Source of the DNA: Tetradesmus obliquus
Taxonomy: Eukaryota > Chlorophyta > Chlorophyceae > Sphaeropleales > Scenedesmaceae
DNA: 64,000 nt
Assembly (NCBI GenBank): GCA_030272155.1
Contig: CP126193.1
Coordinates: 3,224,001-3,288,000 of the forward strand
Reading direction: 5' to 3'
The notes beneath the pieces are model-generated. The model made no database searches. It was given only the letters and a program-made list of their open reading frames with translations, and was not told where the DNA came from. Below are positions 47,416-60,170 of the stretch, in pieces. The first letter of the stretch is position 1. Each line of letters begins with the position of its first letter. The translations under genes and the position numbers were made by a program.

Positions 47416-49169
47416 AGGTTGGTGCATGCACTGCTTGCGCAACTCATGCAGATGGGTTGCCTGCTGCTGTTCAACTTGGTTGCTGCAAGCTGTTGCAACA
47501 GCTGATGTGGTGTAGTGACAGCACTGCATATGCTGGATGCATTTCATACCTGCTGCAACGTGATTGTCTTGGTTGTTGATGGGCATGGTGTGTTGGCACC
47601 CACAGCTGCTGGCGGCACTCGCGCTGCTGCTGCTGCCGAGTGCCTGGCAGCAATGCTCCATGCCTGACATGTGCCTGCAGGAGGCAATGGCACAGTAGAG
47701 ATGGTATGTTACTGGCGGAGGTTCTGGTGCTGATAAGTAAATCGTGTAGAGCCTGGCTGCTGCTGAAATGCAGCAGACCAGTTCTGCCAGGAGGGCGCAG
47801 CTGCTGCTCTGGCCAGCATGCTGCACAGCTGCAATGCTCATGCTAGGTAGCACGCTGTGTGTTCTACTGAAATATCACTTCTGAACTGCGGATGCGTGTT
47901 GCAATACATCGATGTCTGGCCAGGTTGTTGCTCCTCACCTGCTGCACGATTGCGTGATGCCTGCTCGTCCTCGCCCGACCTCCTGCTCCTGCCGTGCTCC
48001 TATCCGACATTTGAAGCCATATAGTATATTTCCGCGGTTGTGATCAGGGATTCCTGTCGCGCTACAGCAAGCAAGGTGGTAAGATCATGCCGAGTCAAAC
48101 TTGGCAACGGCAAAGCTATGCGTGCAGCGATGCTTACATCCGGTGATAGTAGTCAGAAACTGCGAACTTCGATGCTGTATCACTGCAAATATTACCAGCG
48201 GCTGAGCTGCTGGTTCGCAACACACGTCAACAGCCCTAAACCCATGCCATGCAGGGGCTCGATACTCACTGGGTCTCATATTCATTCTCACAGGGCCTTT
48301 TGCCTGCCAAGTATCTGAGTTGCAACAGTATCAATCGCAAACTCGTACGTGTAAGGACGGTTACCACAGGCACACAATGCAGGGCTGAAGAGGCTGAATG
48401 CATGCACTCCTGCTGTGCTGCGTGCTGCTGCTGCTGTCGACCCCCCAGAAGTACTGCTTTTCAGCACATGTAACTTCCGCACAGAACAGCAACGAAAACG
48501 GTACTTGGGGCAAGGCTGCCAACAGCACACATCAGCACAGCAAGGGGCCAGGAGCTGGTTGCAGGCAGCAGGTGGGCCAGCTGGGCTGCTGCTGCAGCGC
48601 GCTGCATCACTGTGTCACACCCAAATTATCGAGATGCACAAAACGCGTTATTTGCAAGTAGCAAAGCCAGGCAGGGCGAACATCACGAGTGCACACCAGC
48701 AATGTAATGCCATCACAGAAGCACACACAAGCCCACAGTGCATGGTCAGCCCTGCTGCTGCTGTCAGATGCAAGCATACTTTTTATGTTTCACTCGAAGC
48801 AGCACAGCAGGGCCAAAACACGCAAATCCCCGCAGTTTCTTAGGGCGCCCAGGGACATACGTAAACTCGGTTTTCTGGACATGCACGCAGGCTGCGCACA
48901 ATCTGAGCACACCAATAGATGCATACGGATCTTGACTATGTACCTGCATGTACGAGGCGAGAATCTTTATGAGACCCAGTGACTTCAATTAAATATTCAT
49001 GATTACTCAACAGACAATACTGCATTCACAATACAGTGCTACACAATGACATAGCATGCTAATGCCGTCTGCACAGCCAAGCCGCACCCTCAACCAAGCA
49101 CCGCCGGCGTCACTACTGCTCATGTCCAAGGTTCACCACTGACTAGGGTTTGTACTGTAACTGCAGAAC

Positions 49170-51082
49170 ATGACCTTGACAGTCGGCCTGGAGGCTGCCG
49201 CTGGCCTTGCATACAGGGCCAACAGGGGCAATGTCAATGCAGCCACAGCGGCCATGCGCACCATGCTAGAGGACGCAGGCCTGCCTGTGCCCTCTAATCC
49301 ACTGCAATACATGCGGATTTGGGGCCCGCGCATGGATGTTGACGGCAACATTGTCGTCCCTGAGTCAGGCAGCGGCCGTCCGCCAAAACTGACTGATGCT
49401 CAGACGCACACATGCTATGCTGAATGCCTCAACTGGTATGCAGCAGGCAGGCCGCGGCCGTACGAGTCGGTACACGCGCTCATGACAACCAACCCCGTGG
49501 TGCGTGACATCATCACAGCCGCTGGCGTCTCCGGCGAGACCCTGACCAGGCACATGAGGCAGATTGACCCGCACTTCCAGTATGGCAAGGTGCGCAACCG
49601 GCCCTACCTGGACGCGCAGCACAAGCGGGACAGGGTGACATCGTGTGGTGAGAAGCTGCAGGTGTTTGAGGAGCAGAAGCCTTGGGTGGTGTATGTGGAT
49701 GAAAAGGTGATGTGCCTCAGCCAATGCTGCACCAGGGGCTGGTATAGCAGCGATGCAGAGGACTTTGCCTGGAGCATGCCACGGCTCACGCGCAACCGCA
49801 AGACGATCAAGCTGAAGTACATCATTGGCGTCAACTACCAGCTGGGGCCTGTGTGGATCAAGTTCTTCACAGGCACAACTGGCATGCCATGGGACAGGGA
49901 GGGCTGTGCTTACCGGGTGAGTTCATGCCATGAACAGCTTGGGGGGCCTGCCAGCAGTAACGTGCTGCACCGCCTGCTGCAGAGCTGCTGCCCAGCGCAC
50001 GGCGCGGCCGCACGGGTCATCAGCAGCACCCGCGTGAAGCCACAGCACACTGAACCCAAAGGCCAGTGCTGCTGTTGCCAGTGCCTCATCCTTGGCTTGC
50101 CTGATTGCCAGCGTGTCACCCCGGTTGTTGCGCCTGCCATCCTCTGTATCTATGTGTTGCTCCCCTTGAACCTCAATCAGCAAGCTGTGTGGCTTCAGCA
50201 GCATGGCATCCCACTTGTGCCGGTTCAGCCACAGCCCCTTGCTGCTGCCAGCTACCTGCAGCTGTATCTTCTTGCTAATAGCAACTGCCTCAACAGCATA
50301 GCAGTCAACAGCTGCAGACTGGTCCAGCAATTGATACAGCAACCTCTCATGCTTGCTGCCCCTGCGCGTGCACACGTGGCATGCGAATGGCTGCTGGCCA
50401 CGGGATGCTGTTTGCAGTGCCAGCAGCCTTGTGTGCTTCCTGTTGCAGCACTTGCACTTGAACACAAGCTTGAGGGTGCTGTATGCTGCTTGGTCCTTCA
50501 GCAGCATGTAGTTTAATTCTGGCTTATACAGCTGTTCAGCCTCCTTGCTAAACTTCCCCCTGGGCCTGCCGCCGCGTGCCGCTGCTGCTGTGCTGCTGCC
50601 TGCACTGCTGCTGGTACCTGCAGACCACCACAAATGAGGAGGCAACAGGCATGACAGCTGATGAGTATGAGGATTGCATCTGGGACCTCAACCTCAACCT
50701 GGACACCATCTCAGAACGCCTGGGTTTGCAGCGCCACGCGCCCTGGCTGCTGTCACAGGACAACAGCACAGCCCACACCAAGGCTGAGCTTGCGTCGCTA
50801 GGCATCTGGCCTGCAGGCAGGCTTTTGAGTTTGCCAGCCCTGAGTCCTGACATGCACAAGGTAGTGGAGCATGTGCATGCATACCTGACCCAGGCAATGA
50901 CAGCCTGGCGTTATGCGCGCTGGAACAACAAGCCCAATGACAAGGAGTGCATAGCCAAGTTGGTGGAATTGTTCTTTGCCTACCCAGCTGCTTCTGTCCA
51001 GGCTGATATTGATAGCCTCCCAGCAACCTACCAGGCAATCATTAACAGTGGTGGGCTGTATGCCCCACCAGGCCTGAGGTAG
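49170..51082 (+). CDS. DDE transposase, unit 13
   Basis: Translations match unit 1. Exons 49170-49916 and 50624-51082. Confidence 0.84.
49923..50507 (-). CDS. Intron-nested nuclease, unit 13
   Basis: Translation matches unit 1. The TTG-initiated frame extends to 50645. Confidence 0.7.
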   Translation of the reverse strand: MLLKDQAAYSTLKLVFKCKCCNRKHTRLLALQTASRGQQPFACHVCTRRGSKHERLLYQLLDQSAAVDCYAVEAVAISKKIQLQVAGSSKGLWLNRHKWDAMLLKPHSLLIEVQGEQHIDTEDGRRNNRGDTLAIRQAKDEALATAALAFGFSVLWLHAGAADDPCGRAVRWAAALQQAVQHVTAGRPPKLFMA

Positions 51083-52836
51083 AGGTTGGTGCATGCACTG
51101 CTTGCGCAACTCATGCAGATGGGTTGCCTGCTGCTGTTCAACTTGGTTGCTGCAAGCTGTTGCAACAGCTGATGTGGTGTAGTGACAGCACTGCATATGC
51201 TGGATGCATTTCATACCTGCTGCAACGTGATTGTCTTGGTTGTTGATGGGCATGGTGTGTTGGCACCCACAGCTGCTGGCGGCACTCGCGCTGCTGCTGC
51301 TGCCGAGTGCCTGGCAGCAATGCTCCATGCCTGACATGTGCCTGCAGGAGGCAATGGCACAGTAGAGATGGTATGTTACTGGCGGAGGTTCTGGTGCTGA
51401 TAAGTAAATCGTGTAGAGCCTGGCTGCTGCTGAAATGCAGCAGACCAGTTCTGCCAGGAGGGCGCAGCTGCTGCTCTGGCCAGCATGCTGCACAGCTGCA
51501 ATGCTCATGCTAGGTAGCACGCTGTGTGTTCTACTGAAATATCACTTCTGAACTGCGGATGCGTGTTGCAATACATCGATGTCTGGCCAGGTTGTTGCTC
51601 CTCACCTGCTGCACGATTGCGTGATGCCTGCTCGTCCTCGCCCGACCTCCTGCTCCTGCCGTGCTCCTATCCGACATTTGAAGCCATATAGTATATTTCC
51701 GCGGTTGTGATCAGGGATTCCTGTCGCGCTACAGCAAGCAAGGTGGTAAGATCATGCCGAGTCAAACTTGGCAACGGCAAAGCTATGCGTGCAGCGATGC
51801 TTACATCCGGTGATAGTAGTCAGAAACTGCGAACTTCGATGCTGTATCACTGCAAATATTACCAGCGGCTGAGCTGCTGGTTCGCAACACACGTCAACAG
51901 CCCTAAACCCATGCCATGCAGGGGCTCGATACTCACTGGGTCTCATATTCATTCTCACAGGGCCTTTTGCCTGCCAAGTATCTGAGTTGCAACAGTATCA
52001 ATCGCAAACTCGTACGTGTAAGGACGGTTACCACAGGCACACAATGCAGGGCTGAAGAGGCTGAATGCATGCACTCCTGCTGTGCTGCGTGCTGCTGCTG
52101 CTGTCGACCCCCCAGAAGTACTGCTTTTCAGCACATGTAACTTCCGCACAGAACAGCAACGAAAACGGTACTTGGGGCAAGGCTGCCAACAGCACACATC
52201 AGCACAGCAAGGGGCCAGGAGCTGGTTGCAGGCAGCAGGTGGGCCAGCTGGGCTGCTGCTGCAGCGCGCTGCATCACTGTGTCACACCCAAATTATCGAG
52301 ATGCACAAAACGCGTTATTTGCAAGTAGCAAAGCCAGGCAGGGCGAACATCACGAGTGCACACCAGCAATGTAATGCCATCACAGAAGCACACACAAGCC
52401 CACAGTGCATGGTCAGCCCTGCTGCTGCTGTCAGATGCAAGCATACTTTTTATGTTTCACTCGAAGCAGCACAGCAGGGCCAAAACACGCAAATCCCCGC
52501 AGTTTCTTAGGGCGCCCAGGGACATACGTAAACTCGGTTTTCTGGACATGCACGCAGGCTGCGCACAATCTGAGCACACCAATAGATGCATACGGATCTT
52601 GACTATGTACCTGCATGTACGAGGCGAGAATCTTTATGAGACCCAGTGACTTCAATTAAATATTCATGATTACTCAACAGACAATACTGCATTCACAATA
52701 CAGTGCTACACAATGACATAGCATGCTAATGCCGTCTGCACAGCCAAGCCGCACCCTCAACCAAGCACCGCCGGCGTCACTACTGCTCATGTCCAAGGTT
52801 CACCACTGACTAGGGTTTGTACTGTAACTGCAGAAC

Positions 52837-54749
52837 ATGACCTTGACAGTCGGCCTGGAGGCTGCCGCTGGCCTTGCATACAGGGCCAACAGGGGCAATG
52901 TCAATGCAGCCACAGCGGCCATGCGCACCATGCTAGAGGACGCAGGCCTGCCTGTGCCCTCTAATCCACTGCAATACATGCGGATTTGGGGCCCGCGCAT
53001 GGATGTTGACGGCAACATTGTCGTCCCTGAGTCAGGCAGCGGCCGTCCGCCAAAACTGACTGATGCTCAGACGCACACATGCTATGCTGAATGCCTCAAC
53101 TGGTATGCAGCAGGCAGGCCGCGGCCGTACGAGTCGGTACACGCGCTCATGACAACCAACCCCGTGGTGCGTGACATCATCACAGCCGCTGGCGTCTCCG
53201 GCGAGACCCTGACCAGGCACATGAGGCAGATTGACCCGCACTTCCAGTATGGCAAGGTGCGCAACCGGCCCTACCTGGACGCGCAGCACAAGCGGGACAG
53301 GGTGACATCGTGTGGTGAGAAGCTGCAGGTGTTTGAGGAGCAGAAGCCTTGGGTGGTGTATGTGGATGAAAAGGTGATGTGCCTCAGCCAATGCTGCACC
53401 AGGGGCTGGTATAGCAGCGATGCAGAGGACTTTGCCTGGAGCATGCCACGGCTCACGCGCAACCGCAAGACGATCAAGCTGAAGTACATCATTGGCGTCA
53501 ACTACCAGCTGGGGCCTGTGTGGATCAAGTTCTTCACAGGCACAACTGGCATGCCATGGGACAGGGAGGGCTGTGCTTACCGGGTGAGTTCATGCCATGA
53601 ACAGCTTGGGGGGCCTGCCAGCAGTAACGTGCTGCACCGCCTGCTGCAGAGCTGCTGCCCAGCGCACGGCGCGGCCGCACGGGTCATCAGCAGCACCCGC
53701 GTGAAGCCACAGCACACTGAACCCAAAGGCCAGTGCTGCTGTTGCCAGTGCCTCATCCTTGGCTTGCCTGATTGCCAGCGTGTCACCCCGGTTGTTGCGC
53801 CTGCCATCCTCTGTATCTATGTGTTGCTCCCCTTGAACCTCAATCAGCAAGCTGTGTGGCTTCAGCAGCATGGCATCCCACTTGTGCCGGTTCAGCCACA
53901 GCCCCTTGCTGCTGCCAGCTACCTGCAGCTGTATCTTCTTGCTAATAGCAACTGCCTCAACAGCATAGCAGTCAACAGCTGCAGACTGGTCCAGCAATTG
54001 ATACAGCAACCTCTCATGCTTGCTGCCCCTGCGCGTGCACACGTGGCATGCGAATGGCTGCTGGCCACGGGATGCTGTTTGCAGTGCCAGCAGCCTTGTG
54101 TGCTTCCTGTTGCAGCACTTGCACTTGAACACAAGCTTGAGGGTGCTGTATGCTGCTTGGTCCTTCAGCAGCATGTAGTTTAATTCTGGCTTATACAGCT
54201 GTTCAGCCTCCTTGCTAAACTTCCCCCTGGGCCTGCCGCCGCGTGCCGCTGCTGCTGTGCTGCTGCCTGCACTGCTGCTGGTACCTGCAGACCACCACAA
54301 ATGAGGAGGCAACAGGCATGACAGCTGATGAGTATGAGGATTGCATCTGGGACCTCAACCTCAACCTGGACACCATCTCAGAACGCCTGGGTTTGCAGCG
54401 CCACGCGCCCTGGCTGCTGTCACAGGACAACAGCACAGCCCACACCAAGGCTGAGCTTGCGTCGCTAGGCATCTGGCCTGCAGGCAGGCTTTTGAGTTTG
54501 CCAGCCCTGAGTCCTGACATGCACAAGGTAGTGGAGCATGTGCATGCATACCTGACCCAGGCAATGACAGCCTGGCGTTATGCGCGCTGGAACAACAAGC
54601 CCAATGACAAGGAGTGCATAGCCAAGTTGGTGGAATTGTTCTTTGCCTACCCAGCTGCTTCTGTCCAGGCTGATATTGATAGCCTCCCAGCAACCTACCA
54701 GGCAATCATTAACAGTGGTGGGCTGTATGCCCCACCAGGCCTGAGGTAG
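52837..54749 (+). CDS. DDE transposase, unit 14
   Basis: Translations match unit 1. Exons 52837-53583 and 54291-54749. Confidence 0.84.
53590..54174 (-). CDS. Intron-nested nuclease, unit 14
   Basis: Translation matches unit 1. The TTG-initiated frame extends to 54312. Confidence 0.7.
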   Translation of the reverse strand: MLLKDQAAYSTLKLVFKCKCCNRKHTRLLALQTASRGQQPFACHVCTRRGSKHERLLYQLLDQSAAVDCYAVEAVAISKKIQLQVAGSSKGLWLNRHKWDAMLLKPHSLLIEVQGEQHIDTEDGRRNNRGDTLAIRQAKDEALATAALAFGFSVLWLHAGAADDPCGRAVRWAAALQQAVQHVTAGRPPKLFMA

Positions 54750-56503
54750 AGGTTGGTGCATGCACTGCTTGCGCAACTCATGCAGATGGGTTGCCTGCTG
54801 CTGTTCAACTTGGTTGCTGCAAGCTGTTGCAACAGCTGATGTGGTGTAGTGACAGCACTGCATATGCTGGATGCATTTCATACCTGCTGCAACGTGATTG
54901 TCTTGGTTGTTGATGGGCATGGTGTGTTGGCACCCACAGCTGCTGGCGGCACTCGCGCTGCTGCTGCTGCCGAGTGCCTGGCAGCAATGCTCCATGCCTG
55001 ACATGTGCCTGCAGGAGGCAATGGCACAGTAGAGATGGTATGTTACTGGCGGAGGTTCTGGTGCTGATAAGTAAATCGTGTAGAGCCTGGCTGCTGCTGA
55101 AATGCAGCAGACCAGTTCTGCCAGGAGGGCGCAGCTGCTGCTCTGGCCAGCATGCTGCACAGCTGCAATGCTCATGCTAGGTAGCACGCTGTGTGTTCTA
55201 CTGAAATATCACTTCTGAACTGCGGATGCGTGTTGCAATACATCGATGTCTGGCCAGGTTGTTGCTCCTCACCTGCTGCACGATTGCGTGATGCCTGCTC
55301 GTCCTCGCCCGACCTCCTGCTCCTGCCGTGCTCCTATCCGACATTTGAAGCCATATAGTATATTTCCGCGGTTGTGATCAGGGATTCCTGTCGCGCTACA
55401 GCAAGCAAGGTGGTAAGATCATGCCGAGTCAAACTTGGCAACGGCAAAGCTATGCGTGCAGCGATGCTTACATCCGGTGATAGTAGTCAGAAACTGCGAA
55501 CTTCGATGCTGTATCACTGCAAATATTACCAGCGGCTGAGCTGCTGGTTCGCAACACACGTCAACAGCCCTAAACCCATGCCATGCAGGGGCTCGATACT
55601 CACTGGGTCTCATATTCATTCTCACAGGGCCTTTTGCCTGCCAAGTATCTGAGTTGCAACAGTATCAATCGCAAACTCGTACGTGTAAGGACGGTTACCA
55701 CAGGCACACAATGCAGGGCTGAAGAGGCTGAATGCATGCACTCCTGCTGTGCTGCGTGCTGCTGCTGCTGTCGACCCCCCAGAAGTACTGCTTTTCAGCA
55801 CATGTAACTTCCGCACAGAACAGCAACGAAAACGGTACTTGGGGCAAGGCTGCCAACAGCACACATCAGCACAGCAAGGGGCCAGGAGCTGGTTGCAGGC
55901 AGCAGGTGGGCCAGCTGGGCTGCTGCTGCAGCGCGCTGCATCACTGTGTCACACCCAAATTATCGAGATGCACAAAACGCGTTATTTGCAAGTAGCAAAG
56001 CCAGGCAGGGCGAACATCACGAGTGCACACCAGCAATGTAATGCCATCACAGAAGCACACACAAGCCCACAGTGCATGGTCAGCCCTGCTGCTGCTGTCA
56101 GATGCAAGCATACTTTTTATGTTTCACTCGAAGCAGCACAGCAGGGCCAAAACACGCAAATCCCCGCAGTTTCTTAGGGCGCCCAGGGACATACGTAAAC
56201 TCGGTTTTCTGGACATGCACGCAGGCTGCGCACAATCTGAGCACACCAATAGATGCATACGGATCTTGACTATGTACCTGCATGTACGAGGCGAGAATCT
56301 TTATGAGACCCAGTGACTTCAATTAAATATTCATGATTACTCAACAGACAATACTGCATTCACAATACAGTGCTACACAATGACATAGCATGCTAATGCC
56401 GTCTGCACAGCCAAGCCGCACCCTCAACCAAGCACCGCCGGCGTCACTACTGCTCATGTCCAAGGTTCACCACTGACTAGGGTTTGTACTGTAACTGCAG
56501 AAC

Positions 56504-58416
56504 ATGACCTTGACAGTCGGCCTGGAGGCTGCCGCTGGCCTTGCATACAGGGCCAACAGGGGCAATGTCAATGCAGCCACAGCGGCCATGCGCACCATGC
56601 TAGAGGACGCAGGCCTGCCTGTGCCCTCTAATCCACTGCAATACATGCGGATTTGGGGCCCGCGCATGGATGTTGACGGCAACATTGTCGTCCCTGAGTC
56701 AGGCAGCGGCCGTCCGCCAAAACTGACTGATGCTCAGACGCACACATGCTATGCTGAATGCCTCAACTGGTATGCAGCAGGCAGGCCGCGGCCGTACGAG
56801 TCGGTACACGCGCTCATGACAACCAACCCCGTGGTGCGTGACATCATCACAGCCGCTGGCGTCTCCGGCGAGACCCTGACCAGGCACATGAGGCAGATTG
56901 ACCCGCACTTCCAGTATGGCAAGGTGCGCAACCGGCCCTACCTGGACGCGCAGCACAAGCGGGACAGGGTGACATCGTGTGGTGAGAAGCTGCAGGTGTT
57001 TGAGGAGCAGAAGCCTTGGGTGGTGTATGTGGATGAAAAGGTGATGTGCCTCAGCCAATGCTGCACCAGGGGCTGGTATAGCAGCGATGCAGAGGACTTT
57101 GCCTGGAGCATGCCACGGCTCACGCGCAACCGCAAGACGATCAAGCTGAAGTACATCATTGGCGTCAACTACCAGCTGGGGCCTGTGTGGATCAAGTTCT
57201 TCACAGGCACAACTGGCATGCCATGGGACAGGGAGGGCTGTGCTTACCGGGTGAGTTCATGCCATGAACAGCTTGGGGGGCCTGCCAGCAGTAACGTGCT
57301 GCACCGCCTGCTGCAGAGCTGCTGCCCAGCGCACGGCGCGGCCGCACGGGTCATCAGCAGCACCCGCGTGAAGCCACAGCACACTGAACCCAAAGGCCAG
57401 TGCTGCTGTTGCCAGTGCCTCATCCTTGGCTTGCCTGATTGCCAGCGTGTCACCCCGGTTGTTGCGCCTGCCATCCTCTGTATCTATGTGTTGCTCCCCT
57501 TGAACCTCAATCAGCAAGCTGTGTGGCTTCAGCAGCATGGCATCCCACTTGTGCCGGTTCAGCCACAGCCCCTTGCTGCTGCCAGCTACCTGCAGCTGTA
57601 TCTTCTTGCTAATAGCAACTGCCTCAACAGCATAGCAGTCAACAGCTGCAGACTGGTCCAGCAATTGATACAGCAACCTCTCATGCTTGCTGCCCCTGCG
57701 CGTGCACACGTGGCATGCGAATGGCTGCTGGCCACGGGATGCTGTTTGCAGTGCCAGCAGCCTTGTGTGCTTCCTGTTGCAGCACTTGCACTTGAACACA
57801 AGCTTGAGGGTGCTGTATGCTGCTTGGTCCTTCAGCAGCATGTAGTTTAATTCTGGCTTATACAGCTGTTCAGCCTCCTTGCTAAACTTCCCCCTGGGCC
57901 TGCCGCCGCGTGCCGCTGCTGCTGTGCTGCTGCCTGCACTGCTGCTGGTACCTGCAGACCACCACAAATGAGGAGGCAACAGGCATGACAGCTGATGAGT
58001 ATGAGGATTGCATCTGGGACCTCAACCTCAACCTGGACACCATCTCAGAACGCCTGGGTTTGCAGCGCCACGCGCCCTGGCTGCTGTCACAGGACAACAG
58101 CACAGCCCACACCAAGGCTGAGCTTGCGTCGCTAGGCATCTGGCCTGCAGGCAGGCTTTTGAGTTTGCCAGCCCTGAGTCCTGACATGCACAAGGTAGTG
58201 GAGCATGTGCATGCATACCTGACCCAGGCAATGACAGCCTGGCGTTATGCGCGCTGGAACAACAAGCCCAATGACAAGGAGTGCATAGCCAAGTTGGTGG
58301 AATTGTTCTTTGCCTACCCAGCTGCTTCTGTCCAGGCTGATATTGATAGCCTCCCAGCAACCTACCAGGCAATCATTAACAGTGGTGGGCTGTATGCCCC
58401 ACCAGGCCTGAGGTAG
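56504..58416 (+). CDS. DDE transposase, unit 15
   Basis: Translations match unit 1. Exons 56504-57250 and 57958-58416. Confidence 0.84.
57257..57841 (-). CDS. Intron-nested nuclease, unit 15
   Basis: Translation matches unit 1. The TTG-initiated frame extends to 57979. Confidence 0.7.
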   Translation of the reverse strand: MLLKDQAAYSTLKLVFKCKCCNRKHTRLLALQTASRGQQPFACHVCTRRGSKHERLLYQLLDQSAAVDCYAVEAVAISKKIQLQVAGSSKGLWLNRHKWDAMLLKPHSLLIEVQGEQHIDTEDGRRNNRGDTLAIRQAKDEALATAALAFGFSVLWLHAGAADDPCGRAVRWAAALQQAVQHVTAGRPPKLFMA

Positions 58417-60170
58417 AGGTTGGTGCATGCACTGCTTGCGCAACTCATGCAGATGGGTTGCCTGCTGCTGTTCAACTTGGTTGCTGCAAGCTGTTGCAAC
58501 AGCTGATGTGGTGTAGTGACAGCACTGCATATGCTGGATGCATTTCATACCTGCTGCAACGTGATTGTCTTGGTTGTTGATGGGCATGGTGTGTTGGCAC
58601 CCACAGCTGCTGGCGGCACTCGCGCTGCTGCTGCTGCCGAGTGCCTGGCAGCAATGCTCCATGCCTGACATGTGCCTGCAGGAGGCAATGGCACAGTAGA
58701 GATGGTATGTTACTGGCGGAGGTTCTGGTGCTGATAAGTAAATCGTGTAGAGCCTGGCTGCTGCTGAAATGCAGCAGACCAGTTCTGCCAGGAGGGCGCA
58801 GCTGCTGCTCTGGCCAGCATGCTGCACAGCTGCAATGCTCATGCTAGGTAGCACGCTGTGTGTTCTACTGAAATATCACTTCTGAACTGCGGATGCGTGT
58901 TGCAATACATCGATGTCTGGCCAGGTTGTTGCTCCTCACCTGCTGCACGATTGCGTGATGCCTGCTCGTCCTCGCCCGACCTCCTGCTCCTGCCGTGCTC
59001 CTATCCGACATTTGAAGCCATATAGTATATTTCCGCGGTTGTGATCAGGGATTCCTGTCGCGCTACAGCAAGCAAGGTGGTAAGATCATGCCGAGTCAAA
59101 CTTGGCAACGGCAAAGCTATGCGTGCAGCGATGCTTACATCCGGTGATAGTAGTCAGAAACTGCGAACTTCGATGCTGTATCACTGCAAATATTACCAGC
59201 GGCTGAGCTGCTGGTTCGCAACACACGTCAACAGCCCTAAACCCATGCCATGCAGGGGCTCGATACTCACTGGGTCTCATATTCATTCTCACAGGGCCTT
59301 TTGCCTGCCAAGTATCTGAGTTGCAACAGTATCAATCGCAAACTCGTACGTGTAAGGACGGTTACCACAGGCACACAATGCAGGGCTGAAGAGGCTGAAT
59401 GCATGCACTCCTGCTGTGCTGCGTGCTGCTGCTGCTGTCGACCCCCCAGAAGTACTGCTTTTCAGCACATGTAACTTCCGCACAGAACAGCAACGAAAAC
59501 GGTACTTGGGGCAAGGCTGCCAACAGCACACATCAGCACAGCAAGGGGCCAGGAGCTGGTTGCAGGCAGCAGGTGGGCCAGCTGGGCTGCTGCTGCAGCG
59601 CGCTGCATCACTGTGTCACACCCAAATTATCGAGATGCACAAAACGCGTTATTTGCAAGTAGCAAAGCCAGGCAGGGCGAACATCACGAGTGCACACCAG
59701 CAATGTAATGCCATCACAGAAGCACACACAAGCCCACAGTGCATGGTCAGCCCTGCTGCTGCTGTCAGATGCAAGCATACTTTTTATGTTTCACTCGAAG
59801 CAGCACAGCAGGGCCAAAACACGCAAATCCCCGCAGTTTCTTAGGGCGCCCAGGGACATACGTAAACTCGGTTTTCTGGACATGCACGCAGGCTGCGCAC
59901 AATCTGAGCACACCAATAGATGCATACGGATCTTGACTATGTACCTGCATGTACGAGGCGAGAATCTTTATGAGACCCAGTGACTTCAATTAAATATTCA
60001 TGATTACTCAACAGACAATACTGCATTCACAATACAGTGCTACACAATGACATAGCATGCTAATGCCGTCTGCACAGCCAAGCCGCACCCTCAACCAAGC
60101 ACCGCCGGCGTCACTACTGCTCATGTCCAAGGTTCACCACTGACTAGGGTTTGTACTGTAACTGCAGAAC